DNA of 64,000 bases from Clostridia bacterium (GTDB lineage: Bacteria; Bacillota; Clostridia; Christensenellales; Borkfalkiaceae), in contig CAAFMS010000010.1 of assembly GCA_900764105.1 (NCBI GenBank), forward strand, positions 186,001 to 250,000, in the 5' to 3' direction. How positions within the stretch are numbered: the stretch's first letter is position 1; the number at the start of each line of letters is the position of its first letter. The notes beneath the pieces are model-generated. The model saw only the letters and a list, made by a program, of their open reading frames with translations. It ran no database searches and was not told the origin of the DNA. Made by a program: the position numbers and the translations under genes. Below are positions 1 through 8,460 of this stretch, in pieces.

Positions 1-1
1 G

Positions 2-148
2 AAAATAGGTTGCGGAATTTCGGCGAGATTTCCGAAAATTTATTTGCCTTACGCCGCTTCGGCGGTGAATAAACTTAATCTGAACACTTTTACGGGCTTT
101 TACGAAATACGGACGGTCGGTAATCGAACGACCGTGATTCGTTTATAA
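2..148 (+). CDS. C-terminal tail of an unidentified protein (cut by window start)
   Basis: One frame stays open from base 2 for 48 codons to a TAA at 146-148, and the stop lies directly against an intrinsic terminator, which is what the end of a real gene looks like. The residues are mixed, with several aromatic and basic positions and no membrane segment. I do not recognise the family from this short tail; the rest lies upstream of the window. Confidence 0.55.
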   Translation, partial: KIGCGISARFPKIYLPYAASAVNKLNLNTFTGFYEIRTVGNRTTVIRL

Positions 149-205
149 AAATAAAAACTCCGAATTATCCGAAACTCTCTCGGCTAAATCGGGGTTTTTA
201 TTTTT
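147..205 (+). terminator. Intrinsic terminator of the upstream gene
   Basis: The A-rich arm AAAAATAAAAACTCCGA (147-163) pairs with TCGGGGTTTTTATTTTT (189-205). The second arm itself supplies the T-run. It begins at the stop codon of the partial gene at the window start. Confidence 0.75.
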
Positions 206-238
206 GAGCCTCGATTTGATTGTGTTTACGCCGATTTT

Positions 239-901
239 ATGCTAAAATATCTCCGAATGAATAAGAAAACGGCAACGGAAGTCGCTTGGAGACTTTTGGA
301 AGAGTACCCGAACGCAAAACCGGCTTTAAAATTTAATAGTCCTTACGAGTTACTCGTCGCGGTCATACTTTCCGCGCAGTGTACGGACGAAAGGGTGAAC
401 AAGGTCACCGAAAAATTGTTCGCGGTAGCAAATACCCCGCAGGAAATGATAAACCTCGGCGCGGAAAACCTCGAAAAGTACATTTTTTCCTGCGGATTAT
501 ACCATTCCAAAGCGGCTCATATAATATCGCTATCGGAAAGACTCGTAAATGACTACGGCGGCGAAGTTCCGTCGACTTTAAAGGAACTGAGTACGCTCGA
601 CGGCGTGGGCAGAAAAACCGCGAACGTCGTGTACAGCGTGGCGTTCGGCGGCAACGCGATTGCGGTCGATACTCACGTTTTCAGGGTATCGGCGAGAATT
701 GGTCTCGCAAACGGCAAAACCCCGACGGAGACCGAAAAAATACTTATGAAAAAAATTCCCGAGGAAATGTGGAGCAGATTGCATCACGCTCTCATATACC
801 ACGGCAGAAGGGTATGCGTCGCCCGTTCGCCGAAATGCGATGAGTGCGTTATAAGGGAATTATGCGAAAAAAAAGGCGTAAAGGATAGAAAAAAGGTATG
901 A
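239..901 (+). CDS. nth: Endonuclease III (DNA glycosylase / AP lyase)
   Basis: Base-excision repair enzyme that removes oxidised pyrimidines and cleaves the abasic site. The helix-hairpin-helix with catalytic Lys is LDGVGRKTANVV (Lys126), and the catalytic Asp is Asp144 in VDTHVFR. The C-terminal 4Fe-4S cluster has the family spacing C-x6-C-x2-C-x5-C (Cys193, 200, 203, 209). Length, about 214-220 residues, is normal. The start is uncertain: ATG 239 or ATG 257 (MNKKTATEV). Neither has a good Shine-Dalgarno, and a possible TTGATT/TATGCT promoter overlaps ATG 239, which would favour 257. The stop overlaps the obgE start (ATGA), so the two are probably co-translated. Confidence 0.95.
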   Translation: MLKYLRMNKKTATEVAWRLLEEYPNAKPALKFNSPYELLVAVILSAQCTDERVNKVTEKLFAVANTPQEMINLGAENLEKYIFSCGLYHSKAAHIISLSERLVNDYGGEVPSTLKELSTLDGVGRKTANVVYSVAFGGNAIAVDTHVFRVSARIGLANGKTPTETEKILMKKIPEEMWSRLHHALIYHGRRVCVARSPKCDECVIRELCEKKGVKDRKKV

Positions 902-2178
902 TAGTCGATAAATTCGTAGATAAAGAAAGTTTATTCCTTAAATCGGGAGACGGCGGCGACGGCGCGGTCTCGTTTCTGAGGTATAAAGGCGTGTCGAACG
1001 GCGGACCCGACGGCGGAGACGGCGGCAACGGCGGCAGCATATACTTCGTGGGCGATCGTCACAAGAGCAGTCTCATAGACTTTATGTATAAGAGAAAGTA
1101 CGTCGCCGAAAACGGCGGCAAAGGCGAGGGCAACAACTGCCACGGCAAGAACGGAGCGGACGTATATATTTCCGTGCCGCTCGGAACGGTCGTGAAAGAC
1201 AGAGAGACGGGTCGAATTTTGTGCGATATATACTACGACGGACAAACTCATCTCGCAGTTCCCGGGGGCAACGGCGGCAAGGGCAACGTACATTTCTGCA
1301 CGAGCCGCAGAAGAGCGCCGCATTTCTCGCAAGCGGGCGAAAAAACCGAGATGCGCAAGGTTATCTTAGAGTTGAAAATCATTGCGGACGTCGGCTTAAT
1401 CGGATTTCCGAACGTGGGAAAATCTACGATTTTATCGAAGATTTCGGCGGCTAAACCGAAGATTGCCAACTACCATTTCACGACGCTTTCGCCTAATCTC
1501 GGGGTTGTAAATTACTACGACGACAGTTTTGTTTGCGCGGATATTCCGGGGCTTATCGAGGGAGCGTCCGAGGGGACGGGACTCGGCACGGAGTTTTTAA
1601 GACATATCGAAAGGACGAGGGTACTCGTTCACGTCGTGGATATATCGGGTATGGAGGGCAGAGACCCTTACGAGGACTACAAAAAAATCAACGCGGAACT
1701 CAGAAAGTACAGCAAAGAACTCGCTAAAAGACCGCAGATTATCGTTCTGAACAAATGCGATTGCTACGGCGCGGAAGAGAATATCAAGGCGTTCAAGAAA
1801 AAACTCAATTACAGAAGGGAAGTTTTCCTTGCTACGGCTGTTTCGGGCGACGGACTTATCGAAGTCGTCAAGAGACTTATCGAAATATTGAAGGAACTGC
1901 CCGCCCCGAAGCCTATCGAGTTCGAGCCGTTCAGTTACGAAAAAGCGGACGCGAGAAAGTTCGACGTTACTTACGACGAAGAGGACAAAGCTTATATCGT
2001 CGAAGGTCCGCTCGTTAAACTCCTGGAGAGAAACGTAGTTTTAGACGACAACGAAAGCGTTATGTACTTGCAGTCCACCCTCAGGCGTTACGGCGTTATA
2101 GACGCGTTGAAGAAGAAGGGAATTAAAGACGGCGACACCGTATTTTTAGGCGAAGTCGCATTTGATTATATTGATTAA
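898..2178 (+). CDS. obgE: Obg GTPase
   Basis: Essential ribosome-associated GTPase involved in 50S maturation and stress signalling. Residues 1-158 form the glycine-rich Obg fold (many GDGG/GGNGG turns). The G domain follows with P-loop GFPNVGKST (169-177), DIPG (215-218) and NKCD (285-288). Residues about 345-426 match the C-terminal OCT domain, as in Firmicutes Obg. The gene is usually downstream of rpmA; here it follows nth with an ATGA overlap and precedes yhbY. Confidence 0.97.
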   Translation: MIVDKFVDKESLFLKSGDGGDGAVSFLRYKGVSNGGPDGGDGGNGGSIYFVGDRHKSSLIDFMYKRKYVAENGGKGEGNNCHGKNGADVYISVPLGTVVKDRETGRILCDIYYDGQTHLAVPGGNGGKGNVHFCTSRRRAPHFSQAGEKTEMRKVILELKIIADVGLIGFPNVGKSTILSKISAAKPKIANYHFTTLSPNLGVVNYYDDSFVCADIPGLIEGASEGTGLGTEFLRHIERTRVLVHVVDISGMEGRDPYEDYKKINAELRKYSKELAKRPQIIVLNKCDCYGAEENIKAFKKKLNYRREVFLATAVSGDGLIEVVKRLIEILKELPAPKPIEFEPFSYEKADARKFDVTYDEEDKAYIVEGPLVKLLERNVVLDDNESVMYLQSTLRRYGVIDALKKKGIKDGDTVFLGEVAFDYID

Positions 2179-2192
2179 AGAGGTATTTAAAT

Positions 2193-2486
2193 ATGTTTAC
2201 TACTAAACAGAGAAGTAAGTTAAGGTCGCTCGCTCAGAATATAGAGCCGATAGGACAAGTCGGAAAAGGCGGAGTTTCCGAGAATATGCTCGCGGGGCTT
2301 TCGGATGCTCTCGATAAAAGGGAACTCATAAAAGTTTCGCTTCTAAACAATAACGACGACGATATAAGAGACGTCGCCGAAGAACTTGCGGAAAATCTGA
2401 ACGCCGAAGTGGTATGTACGATAGGACGCAAGGTCGTATTGTATCGTTACAGCGAAAAAGACGGCGCGAAGCATATCGAATTTTAA
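2193..2486 (+). CDS. yhbY: YhbY/CRS1 family RNA-binding protein
   Basis: Small (97 residues) CRM-domain protein associated with pre-50S ribosomes. The family pattern is clear: a basic N-terminus, then QNIEPIGQVGKGGVSENM, in which G-K-G-G is the signature loop, then the LINGLDALDKRELIKVSL-type segment and a terminal IGRKVVLYR strand. It starts 15 nt after obgE behind AAAGAGGT and completes an obgE-yhbY ribosome-assembly pair. Confidence 0.93.
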   Translation: MFTTKQRSKLRSLAQNIEPIGQVGKGGVSENMLAGLSDALDKRELIKVSLLNNNDDDIRDVAEELAENLNAEVVCTIGRKVVLYRYSEKDGAKHIEF

Positions 2487-2576
2487 AACGAATCATCGTC
2501 ACTGTAAAAAACATAGAAAGTAAATGGTTGATTACTTTCCGAAAGAGGTAGAAATGCAGCCTATTGGTAAAAAAAT

Positions 2577-2726
2577 TGCCGTCACCTTCGGGGAAGGTGT
2601 CGCTGAAAGCGACGGAAGGGGACAATAAATCACCGCTACGTTTCGCATTGCGTTTTTTATCCCCTATCGTCAAAATCTCGCTTATGCTCGATTTTGCCAC
2701 TTTCCCCGAAGGAGAAAGCAAGATTT
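2577..2726. repeat. Dispersed palindromic repeat, copy A
   Basis: About 150 bp. It begins with CCGTCACCTTCGGGGAAGG and ends with CCACTTTCCCCGAAGGAGAAAG, so its ends are related inverted repeats of a CCTTCGGGGAA type. The internal text is nearly the reverse complement of 6874-7020. Open frames across it (reading LPSPSGKVSLKATEGDNK) are shared with copy B and are repeat artefacts rather than proteins. It fills most of the gap between yhbY and the convergent membrane gene. Confidence 0.8.
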
Positions 2727-2763
2727 TGTTGCGTAGTCAAACTTTATGATTTCTCTATAAAGG

Positions 2764-3552
2764 TTAAAACGGCGGGGACTCTTTCGGTTTCGCAAAAAAT
2801 TTCAATATTATCGCGTAGATTATAAAAAGACACCCCGTCGCGATATAATATATTTTATACATCGCAAAGCGACTTAAAACAAGAGTTATAAACCCGTAGA
2901 AGGCAAAGTTTTTTGCCTTTTTTTTATCGAAAGATTCTATCGCCGTCTTTATTATTCCGAGCGAACGTTTTTTGAGGGGCGGCGCATCCGTCGGAATTTC
3001 GGGTATGCAATCGTACTTTGAGAGCAGAGAATAGAGAGCGGAAAAATCCACGAGTTTTATTCTCGGCGACAGGTTTTCCGCAAACTTTAACGCTTCCGTA
3101 TCGAACGCCGTCGAAAAGAACGCGAGCGAGGTGTTTTTCGGGGTCGATTTATACGCTTCGATTACCTCGTCCACGCCTAAGGGTCGGGCTGAAAATTTAT
3201 ACGCGACTTTTCTTCCGTCAGAGATAAAAAGCCCGTTTTTTGAACTTATAGGCTGACTTTCCGATTTTTCGAGCATCTCGAAAAGTATTTTTTCGACTTC
3301 TTTGTCGTCTGCTAACAGCAGGTAGTTTTTAAGTTCCGAGTATTTTTTTTCGTCCGCCTTTTTCAAGGTGATTCTTCCGTATTTTTTCTTTGAAGCGAGA
3401 CAAAATAACGCAAGGGTTATAACCGAAAAGCACGCCGAGATAATTATAGCCGCCGCTTTGCCGCCGATATAGTAGGAAATCGGCGTAAAAAATACGAGAA
3501 AGGAAAAGACGAATACGAAAATACAGTCGGAGACAAACGAAATTTTAAACAT
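2764..3552 (-). CDS. Hypothetical membrane protein with central cytosolic domain
   Basis: 262 residues. Two membrane helices lie at residues about 9-27 and 31-53, a soluble domain of about 150 residues follows, and two more helices sit at about 216-232 and 234-252. The soluble part contains a YKFSARPLGVDEVIEAYK helix, a SLAFFSTAFDTEALKFAE strand-helix and an IKLVDFSALYSLL element. This order is reminiscent of Mrr/restriction-endonuclease-like domains, but I see no convincing catalytic D-x-ExK, so function is not assigned. It is divergent from nadD/yqeK, with only 73 bp between the starts, so the promoters share that gap. Confidence 0.75.
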   Translation of the reverse strand: MFKISFVSDCIFVFVFSFLVFFTPISYYIGGKAAAIIISACFSVITLALFCLASKKKYGRITLKKADEKKYSELKNYLLLADDKEVEKILFEMLEKSESQPISSKNGLFISDGRKVAYKFSARPLGVDEVIEAYKSTPKNTSLAFFSTAFDTEALKFAENLSPRIKLVDFSALYSLLSKYDCIPEIPTDAPPLKKRSLGIIKTAIESFDKKKAKNFAFYGFITLVLSRFAMYKIYYIATGCLFIIYAIILKFFAKPKESPPF

Positions 3553-3587
3553 AGTCGTATTATTGACCGAAAACTCTCCGATTAAAC

Positions 3588-3616
3588 TTGAAAAAATAAC
3601 GAATTTGTGCTATCAT
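3588..3616 (+). promoter_or_regulatory. Promoter of nadD/yqeK, extended -10, start-proximal
   Basis: TTGAAA (3588-3593), 17 bp, TATCAT (3611-3616), with TTGTGC directly before the -10 (extended -10). Only 9 nt separate the -10 from ATG 3626 and no Shine-Dalgarno is present, so the transcript should begin at or just before the start codon. Confidence 0.75.
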
Positions 3617-3625
3617 AGAACCGAG

Positions 3626-4750
3626 ATGAAGAAACTTATTTTATACGGGGGAACGTTCGACCCCCCGCATACCGAGCATATCGCCGCGTTGAAAGCGGCA
3701 AAAGAAGAGACGGGCGCGGACAAAATAATCGTAATGCCCGACAATATTCCGCCGCATAAACAGACGAATTATATGGCGAGTTCCGCCGACAGATTGGAAA
3801 TGTGTCGTCTTGCATTCGGCGATTTCGCTACCGTTTCGGACTACGAGATTTTAAGCGAAGGCAAGAGTTATTCCTATAAAACCGTCGAAAAAATCAAAGC
3901 GGAGTACCCCGACCACGAAATATTGTTTTTAATGGGTACGGATATGCTTTCGACGTTCGACAAGTGGAAATACCCCGAAAAAATACTCGAAAACGCAACG
4001 CCGCTTCTTTGCGAAAGAACGGGCGACGGCGAGAAAAAAGACGAGACGTTGAAGAGATTCAAAGAGCAGTTCGGCGTAGAGGCAAACTCGCTCGATTACG
4101 TCGGCAAGGAACTTTCAAGCAGCGAAATTAAGTTTCGTTTAATGCTTTCACTTCCCGTCGATGGTATGCTTAAAAATGCCGTTTACGAATATATAGGCGG
4201 ACATTCGGTATATAAAAGCGACAAGTTTTTTGATTTCGTCAAGAAAAACGAAAAGAGAAGCAGGATAATTCATACATTGGGCGTAATGCTTCTTGCCGAG
4301 AAACTATCGAGAAAAAACGGAGTCGATACGAATAAGGCGGTACTTGCCGCGTTGCTTCACGACTGCGGCAAATATTTCACGAAAGCCGATTTCCCCGAGT
4401 GCGAAATGCCTGAGGATACCCCTGAGCCCGTAGAACATCAGTTTTTAAGCGCGTACATCGCCGAACATACGCTCGGCGTTAAGGACGAAGATATTTTGGG
4501 CGCGATAAAGTACCACACTTCGGGCAACGAAAAAATGACACCGCTCGCGAAGATACTTTTTATCGCCGATATGACGGAACGCGGCAGAGAATTTGACGGC
4601 GTGGAAGAATTGCGGAAAATCGCCGAAGACGATCTCGAAAAAGGTTTCCTCGCGGTGCTTTCGCATAAGGCGGATTACGTTAAAAATTCGGACAATCCGA
4701 TATTCGGGCTAACCGAAACAACTTGTAAATATTACGGAATAAAATTTTAA
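3626..4750 (+). CDS. nadD/yqeK: NadD-YqeK fusion: nicotinate-nucleotide adenylyltransferase + HD Ap4A hydrolase
   Basis: Two enzymes on one 374-residue chain. Residues 1-190 are NadD (NaMN + ATP to NaAD): GGTFDPPHTEH (8-18) is the nucleotidyltransferase HxxH motif, and ELSSSEIKFRL is the ISSTxIR-like motif. Residues 200-374 are a YqeK HD hydrolase (symmetrical Ap4A cleavage): His216, HD at 245-246, His271, His297 and Asp315 are the metal ligands. nadD and yqeK are usually adjacent genes in Firmicutes. An upstream in-frame ATG (3563) lies before the promoter and is rejected in favour of 3626. Confidence 0.93.
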   Translation: MKKLILYGGTFDPPHTEHIAALKAAKEETGADKIIVMPDNIPPHKQTNYMASSADRLEMCRLAFGDFATVSDYEILSEGKSYSYKTVEKIKAEYPDHEILFLMGTDMLSTFDKWKYPEKILENATPLLCERTGDGEKKDETLKRFKEQFGVEANSLDYVGKELSSSEIKFRLMLSLPVDGMLKNAVYEYIGGHSVYKSDKFFDFVKKNEKRSRIIHTLGVMLLAEKLSRKNGVDTNKAVLAALLHDCGKYFTKADFPECEMPEDTPEPVEHQFLSAYIAEHTLGVKDEDILGAIKYHTSGNEKMTPLAKILFIADMTERGREFDGVEELRKIAEDDLEKGFLAVLSHKADYVKNSDNPIFGLTETTCKYYGIKF

Positions 4751-4775
4751 ATATAGCCATCTAAGGAGACAACAA

Positions 4776-5120
4776 ATGGAAGCGAAAGAAAAAGCAAAAA
4801 TTATATGCGACGTTTTGTCGGCTAAAAAGGCATACGACGTGTTAAAAATCGACGTGAGCGAAAAGACCGTCCTCGCGGATTACTTCATAATTTGCAGCGG
4901 CAAGTCCTCGACTCAGGTGCGTTCGCTCGCAGAGTACGCCGAAGAGGAAATAGAGAAACGCGGCGGCGAAGTCAGAAGAAAAGAAGGAACGGACGAGGGC
5001 AGGTGGGTCGTCGTCGATTTCGGCGACGTGATCCTTCACGTTTTCAACGACGATACGAGACTTTTTTACCACCTCGAAAGGCTTTGGTCGGACGAAAAAA
5101 ACACCGAGAAAATCGACTGA
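4776..5120 (+). CDS. rsfS: Ribosomal silencing factor RsfS
   Basis: 114-residue Iojap/RsfS protein that binds L14 and blocks subunit joining when nutrients are scarce. Family landmarks are DISEKTVLADYFIICSGKS (here KIDVSEKTVLADYFII), RSLAEYAEEEI, GRWVVVDFGDVILHVF and a Y-H-LERLW ending. The RBS AAGGAGA is 9 nt upstream. It follows nadD/yqeK by 25 bp, the conserved Firmicutes order, so it is probably in the same operon. Confidence 0.95.
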   Translation: MEAKEKAKIICDVLSAKKAYDVLKIDVSEKTVLADYFIICSGKSSTQVRSLAEYAEEEIEKRGGEVRRKEGTDEGRWVVVDFGDVILHVFNDDTRLFYHLERLWSDEKNTEKID

Positions 5121-5183
5121 TTTCGTTCGGCGTTATTCTTTGTATTGACGCGCGTAATGAGCGGTTTATCGACATATAGACCG

Positions 5184-5489
5184 CTATTTACCGTTTATAT
5201 AGTATTTTTTCTCGGAAAATTCCTCGGGGCGTATCACTATGCCTTTAAACGCGAGGTCTGGTTTTCGCGAGACCTTTTTACGGGGTTTTTTCTTGGGAAC
5301 CACGTCTTTAATATAGTAAATTTTAGCGTCGGACGGCAGTTCGGCGTTTTTTATTTCTTTTTTCTCGCAGTCTTTATACATACCTTTGTTTTTAATAGAC
5401 AGTATGCAAAATTTCGTCACGCAAGCAAGACCGAACGCGGCGAAAAAGACGAGAGCAATCAGTAAAATACCCTGAATTATATTCGGCAT
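5184..5489 (-). CDS. Small single-pass membrane protein, unknown
   Basis: I set the start at the second ATG (5489) because GGAGGT lies 6 nt before it and inside the longer frame. The resulting 101 residues have one membrane helix (IIQGILLIALVFFAAFGLACV, in two overlapping parts) followed by a Lys-rich cytosolic tail with KKKPRKKVSRK. No family recognised. It converges on rsfS and stands alone. Confidence 0.6.
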   Translation of the reverse strand: MPNIIQGILLIALVFFAAFGLACVTKFCILSIKNKGMYKDCEKKEIKNAELPSDAKIYYIKDVVPKKKPRKKVSRKPDLAFKGIVIRPEEFSEKKYYINGK

Positions 5490-5698
5490 AAATTTTACCT
5501 CCATAGATTCAACTCTCTAACGCCTTAATTATACAACGTTTTGCCGCGAACGAACCTTCCGTTTTTGTCGAAAGCGTAAAAATGTTGTCGAAATTCTTTA
5601 ATATCGGGACTGAAATTCGTTAAAGATAATAAAAAGCCGTTTTCTTTTCGTAAAAAAGTCAACAATCTTTACAAAATAATATAAAAACAGAGGTGCGT

Positions 5699-6667
5699 AT
5701 GAACGTTATATTTAAAGAGGGCGAAAATTCGTCGCTTGCTGAAATAGAGGCAAAAACGAACGACGGCGAGAATAAGATAGTCGTAAAAAGCGACTTCCCC
5801 ATAACGGGAAGGGAAGGCGAACGCTGCGACGAAAACGCAAAATGCGATAGAAAAACAGAAAATCTTACCTCGCGTATCGTTGGCGAAAATAATGCCGAAA
5901 CCACGGCGAAAACTTTCGGTTACGACGTTGCGGACAGGGCGTCCGTTATTTTCGGACAGAGCGAAGACGAGATGGAAAGGGAGTTTCGGGCATTCAAAAT
6001 CGCTAAACTTCTAAAAAAATTCGACTTCGATTTGACGGGAGAGGTTTCAGGCGAAACGCTTTCGGATAAGTTGGAGGAAGCCGCGTCGCTCGGAATCGGA
6101 AACGTTCTCGTAACGCCTCAGAACCTTAAAATTGCGAAAGACAAACTCAAAAAAACCGAAGCGGGCGTATACGCCGCGGTATGTTATCCGTTCGGAGAGG
6201 AGAGTTACGGGGTGAAAAAATACGCCGTGAAAAAGGCGATTGAAAAGGGCGCGGACGGAGTTTTTCTGCCTGTCGGAATATCGTCGGTCAAGCAAGGCGG
6301 CTTCGAGGCGATAAGAAAAGAGTTTAAGAAAATCGTCAAGGTTTGCCGCAATAAAAGACTGTTTGTAGTTATAGAAAGCGGGGCGATAAACTCGGTCGAG
6401 ACGGAAAAAATCGTAAAAATTCTCTCAGCTGTCGGCGTTAAAAATTTCGTATCGTCGAGCGGATATAGGGAGATTGGCGAAGGGCTTTCGTCCGTAAAGA
6501 ATATAAGGTATTTTTTAAAGAGCGGTTGCGAAGTCTCGGGGTATACGGACACCGTGAAAAGCGACGACGCGATAGGGCTTTTAGCGATTGCGGACAGGCT
6601 GCTCGTAAAAAACGCGGCAGAACTTGCGACCGATTTAAAGACCGCCGTCGGCGTGTTGGATTTCTGA
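5699..6667 (+). CDS. DeoC-like TIM-barrel protein lacking the aldolase lysines
   Basis: Residues about 100-322 follow deoxyribose-phosphate aldolase: a VLVTPQNLKIAKDKL segment, AAVCYPFGEESYGVKKYAVKKAIEKGAD (the VGFPLG...EAxxAIxxGAD region), VVIESGAINSVETEKI and a final Gly-containing strand. The Schiff-base Lys expected in the VKTSTGF strand is replaced (NFVSSSGY), the second catalytic Lys strand reads CEVSGYTD, and the Asp of GADEIDxV is gone. The first 90 residues are a charged extension. I infer an inactive or repurposed DeoC fold. AGAGG precedes ATG 5699; a GTG at 5693 is the alternative start. Confidence 0.6.
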   Translation: MNVIFKEGENSSLAEIEAKTNDGENKIVVKSDFPITGREGERCDENAKCDRKTENLTSRIVGENNAETTAKTFGYDVADRASVIFGQSEDEMEREFRAFKIAKLLKKFDFDLTGEVSGETLSDKLEEAASLGIGNVLVTPQNLKIAKDKLKKTEAGVYAAVCYPFGEESYGVKKYAVKKAIEKGADGVFLPVGISSVKQGGFEAIRKEFKKIVKVCRNKRLFVVIESGAINSVETEKIVKILSAVGVKNFVSSSGYREIGEGLSSVKNIRYFLKSGCEVSGYTDTVKSDDAIGLLAIADRLLVKNAAELATDLKTAVGVLDF

Positions 6668-6681
6668 GTTTACACTTAATA

Positions 6682-6840
6682 TCTTGCTTTCCCCTTTGGG
6701 GAAAGTGGCGGCGTAGCCGTCGATAGAGGTTAAAAACGCAAACAGTAGACGACGCTCGTAAGATTTTAAGATGAAAGACCTCTCTCGTCTTTTGCTCACT
6801 ATGTTCGCAAAAGACACTTCACCTCGGCGGCAGACGTACC
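6682..6840. repeat. Dispersed palindromic repeat, copy B1
   Basis: Starts with CTTGCTTTCCCCTTTGGGGA and runs through GGCGGCGTAGCCGTCGATAGAGG to the CTCTCTCGTCTTTTGCTC segment. The same order is seen in copy C (12758-12922), and the first 60 bp match 38119-38178. The far end is blurred before copy B2 begins. Confidence 0.65.
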
Positions 6841-6873
6841 CTTTTTGTTGTTTTGAGACATTTTTCGCCGTCA

Positions 6874-7020
6874 TTGCTGTCCCCTTCGGGGAAAGTGGCA
6901 AAATAGAGCGAAAGCGAGATTTTGACGATAGGGGATAAAAATGCAAAGCAAAACGTTGTAGTAATTTATTATCCCCTTCCGTCGCTTTCAGCGACACCTT
7001 CCCCGAAGGTGACGGCAAAA
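6874..7020. repeat. Dispersed palindromic repeat, copy B2
   Basis: Near-exact reverse complement of copy A: GCTGTCCCCTTCGGGGAAAG, the ATTTTGACGATAGGGGATAAAAA core, and the ACACCTTCCCCGAAGGTGAC end. Together with B1 it fills the gap from 6668 to about 7040. The rest, to 7117, holds nothing I can name. Confidence 0.8.
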
Positions 7021-7117
7021 GGTGAATCATAGTCAAAACTTCCCCGAAAGAAGAAATAAGAGAACTTGTCTTGGGAAAACAAAGCCTTTCGCAAAACGAA
7101 AAACATTATAAATAAAA

Positions 7118-7156
7118 GACTGCGAAAATCTCCCTTTTCGGGGTAAATTCGCAGCC
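7118..7156 (-). terminator. Terminator of the minus-strand dehydrogenase
   Basis: GACTGCGAA (7118-7126) pairs with TTCGCAGCC (7148-7156). Read on the minus strand, the hairpin is followed by TTTTATTT, and it lies 55 bp past the dehydrogenase stop. Confidence 0.7.
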
Positions 7157-7210
7157 TTATTTTCTTTTATTTTACTATCCGTTCATTGTCAAAATATGCG
7201 TTTAATCGAC

Positions 7211-8236
7211 TTATCCGAGCATATTTACCAAAATATTCGATACGGGTTTACCGTTTTCGTAGTCCTTTAAACCCGCCGCGAAATTGTCCTCTATCGCTTC
7301 CATTTTCGTGACCGCGAGTTTATAGTTCGTGAGGTCGATCGCTTTGTTCGACAAAATATTTATCGCCGCTTCCGCAAATCCGTAACCGTTGGTCACGCAT
7401 ATATTCGTGAGTTGTTTCGCCATAGCCGCGCCGAACGGAATTTTAAGGTTCGGGTACGAGTAGCCGACCAAAGCGACTCTCGCCGACGGCGCCGCAACCT
7501 TATACGCAAGATCGGGCGATATTCCCGAACGGGAAAGGTAAACGACCTTGCCGACCATTCTGCCGCCCGTTAAAGTCGAAATCTCTTTTTCGGTTCTGTT
7601 TCCCGCCTTAATCGTGTAGTAGATTCCCGACTTTTTAGCTGGAAGCAACGAACTTTCGTCGTTTCCTATTAAAATCGGCACGCCCTGATAGTATATAATG
7701 AGTTGAGCGACGATACAGCCGAGTACGGACGAACCGAAAATTGCGACGTGTTCGCCTTTTTCGATTTTCAACTTGTCGATAGCCGCAATCGCAAGGGTAA
7801 CGTAGTCTATGTAAACCGCGTCGTCGTCTTTAACCGTAGGGGGGAGCGGGTAGACGTCCGAGGAGTCAAGAACGGCAAAGTCCTTTAAAAATCCGTCCGA
7901 AGTTCTGCCTGCAATGTCGAAATTATAACATTCCGACGGCTTAGCCGAAGCGCAATGATAGCATTTTCCGCAAGGTTTGACGGGCGACAGGAAAACCCTT
8001 ACGCCTTTTGAAAGATACGGAGAGTCCTGCGCGAGTTCGGTGATTTGACCTACCGCCGACCTCGTCGGAATAATCGGAAACTTAACCGATTTGTCCTCGC
8101 CGGAAAACTCGGCGACGTCTTCTTCGGTTATAAGCGTTCGGGTAATCTTGACTTTTACGCTGTCAACCCCGCTTAAACTTTCGATTTTATTTATTTGTTC
8201 AAGTTTACCTTTCTCGGTAATCTGCCAACCTTTCAT
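7211..8236 (-). CDS. Medium-chain (zinc-type) dehydrogenase, atypical
   Basis: MDR-superfamily oxidoreductase, 341 residues from ATG 8236. The structural zinc lobe is intact (PCGKCYHCASAKPSEC), and the Rossmann strand GEHVAIFGSSVLGCIVAQL binds NAD(P). The catalytic zinc elements are not recognisable: the usual CGSD region reads LITEEDV and the GHE motif reads PTRSAVG, so the substrate and even the reaction are unclear. An upstream in-frame ATG at 8341 is rejected because the promoter lies between it and 8236. Single-gene transcription unit. Confidence 0.75.
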   Translation of the reverse strand: MKGWQITEKGKLEQINKIESLSGVDSVKVKITRTLITEEDVAEFSGEDKSVKFPIIPTRSAVGQITELAQDSPYLSKGVRVFLSPVKPCGKCYHCASAKPSECYNFDIAGRTSDGFLKDFAVLDSSDVYPLPPTVKDDDAVYIDYVTLAIAAIDKLKIEKGEHVAIFGSSVLGCIVAQLIIYYQGVPILIGNDESSLLPAKKSGIYYTIKAGNRTEKEISTLTGGRMVGKVVYLSRSGISPDLAYKVAAPSARVALVGYSYPNLKIPFGAAMAKQLTNICVTNGYGFAEAAINILSNKAIDLTNYKLAVTKMEAIEDNFAAGLKDYENGKPVSNILVNMLG

Positions 8237-8242
8237 ACCTAT

Positions 8243-8271
8243 ATTATATATTATTTCGGCGGTTTTGGCAA
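8243..8271 (-). promoter_or_regulatory. Promoter of the MDR dehydrogenase, start-proximal
   Basis: On the minus strand: TTGCCA (8271-8266), 17 bp, TATAAT (8248-8243), then only 6 nt (ATAGGT) to ATG 8236. This is one of the predicted leaderless units. Confidence 0.75.
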
Positions 8272-8399
8272 GTAAAAAACGGGTTTGAAGTCGGAGGCGG
8301 TTATTTTTTTGACAAATTCGGCAAAAATGTCTAAATTGCACGACAATACGCTGAACGAGAAAATAATTGACAAAAATTTATTTATTTTATTTTAAACGT

Positions 8400-8428
8400 T
8401 TGACATACTCGAAAAATTGATATATAAT
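8400..8428 (+). promoter_or_regulatory. Promoter of rpmE
   Basis: TTGACA (8400-8405), 17 bp, TATAAT (8423-8428): a perfect sigma-A type site. The leader of about 25 nt carries the RBS GAGAGGTGAG before ATG 8461. Confidence 0.85.
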
Positions 8429-8460
8429 AGGTAAGCATTACAGATAGAGAGGTGAGTATA

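Noticed and set aside
2564..2749. Open frame reading LPSPSGKVSLKATEGDNK, also seen at 6635-7036
   Set aside because: The similarity comes from the DNA repeat, in copies of opposite orientation; there is no RBS and both frames stop inside the repeat flanks.
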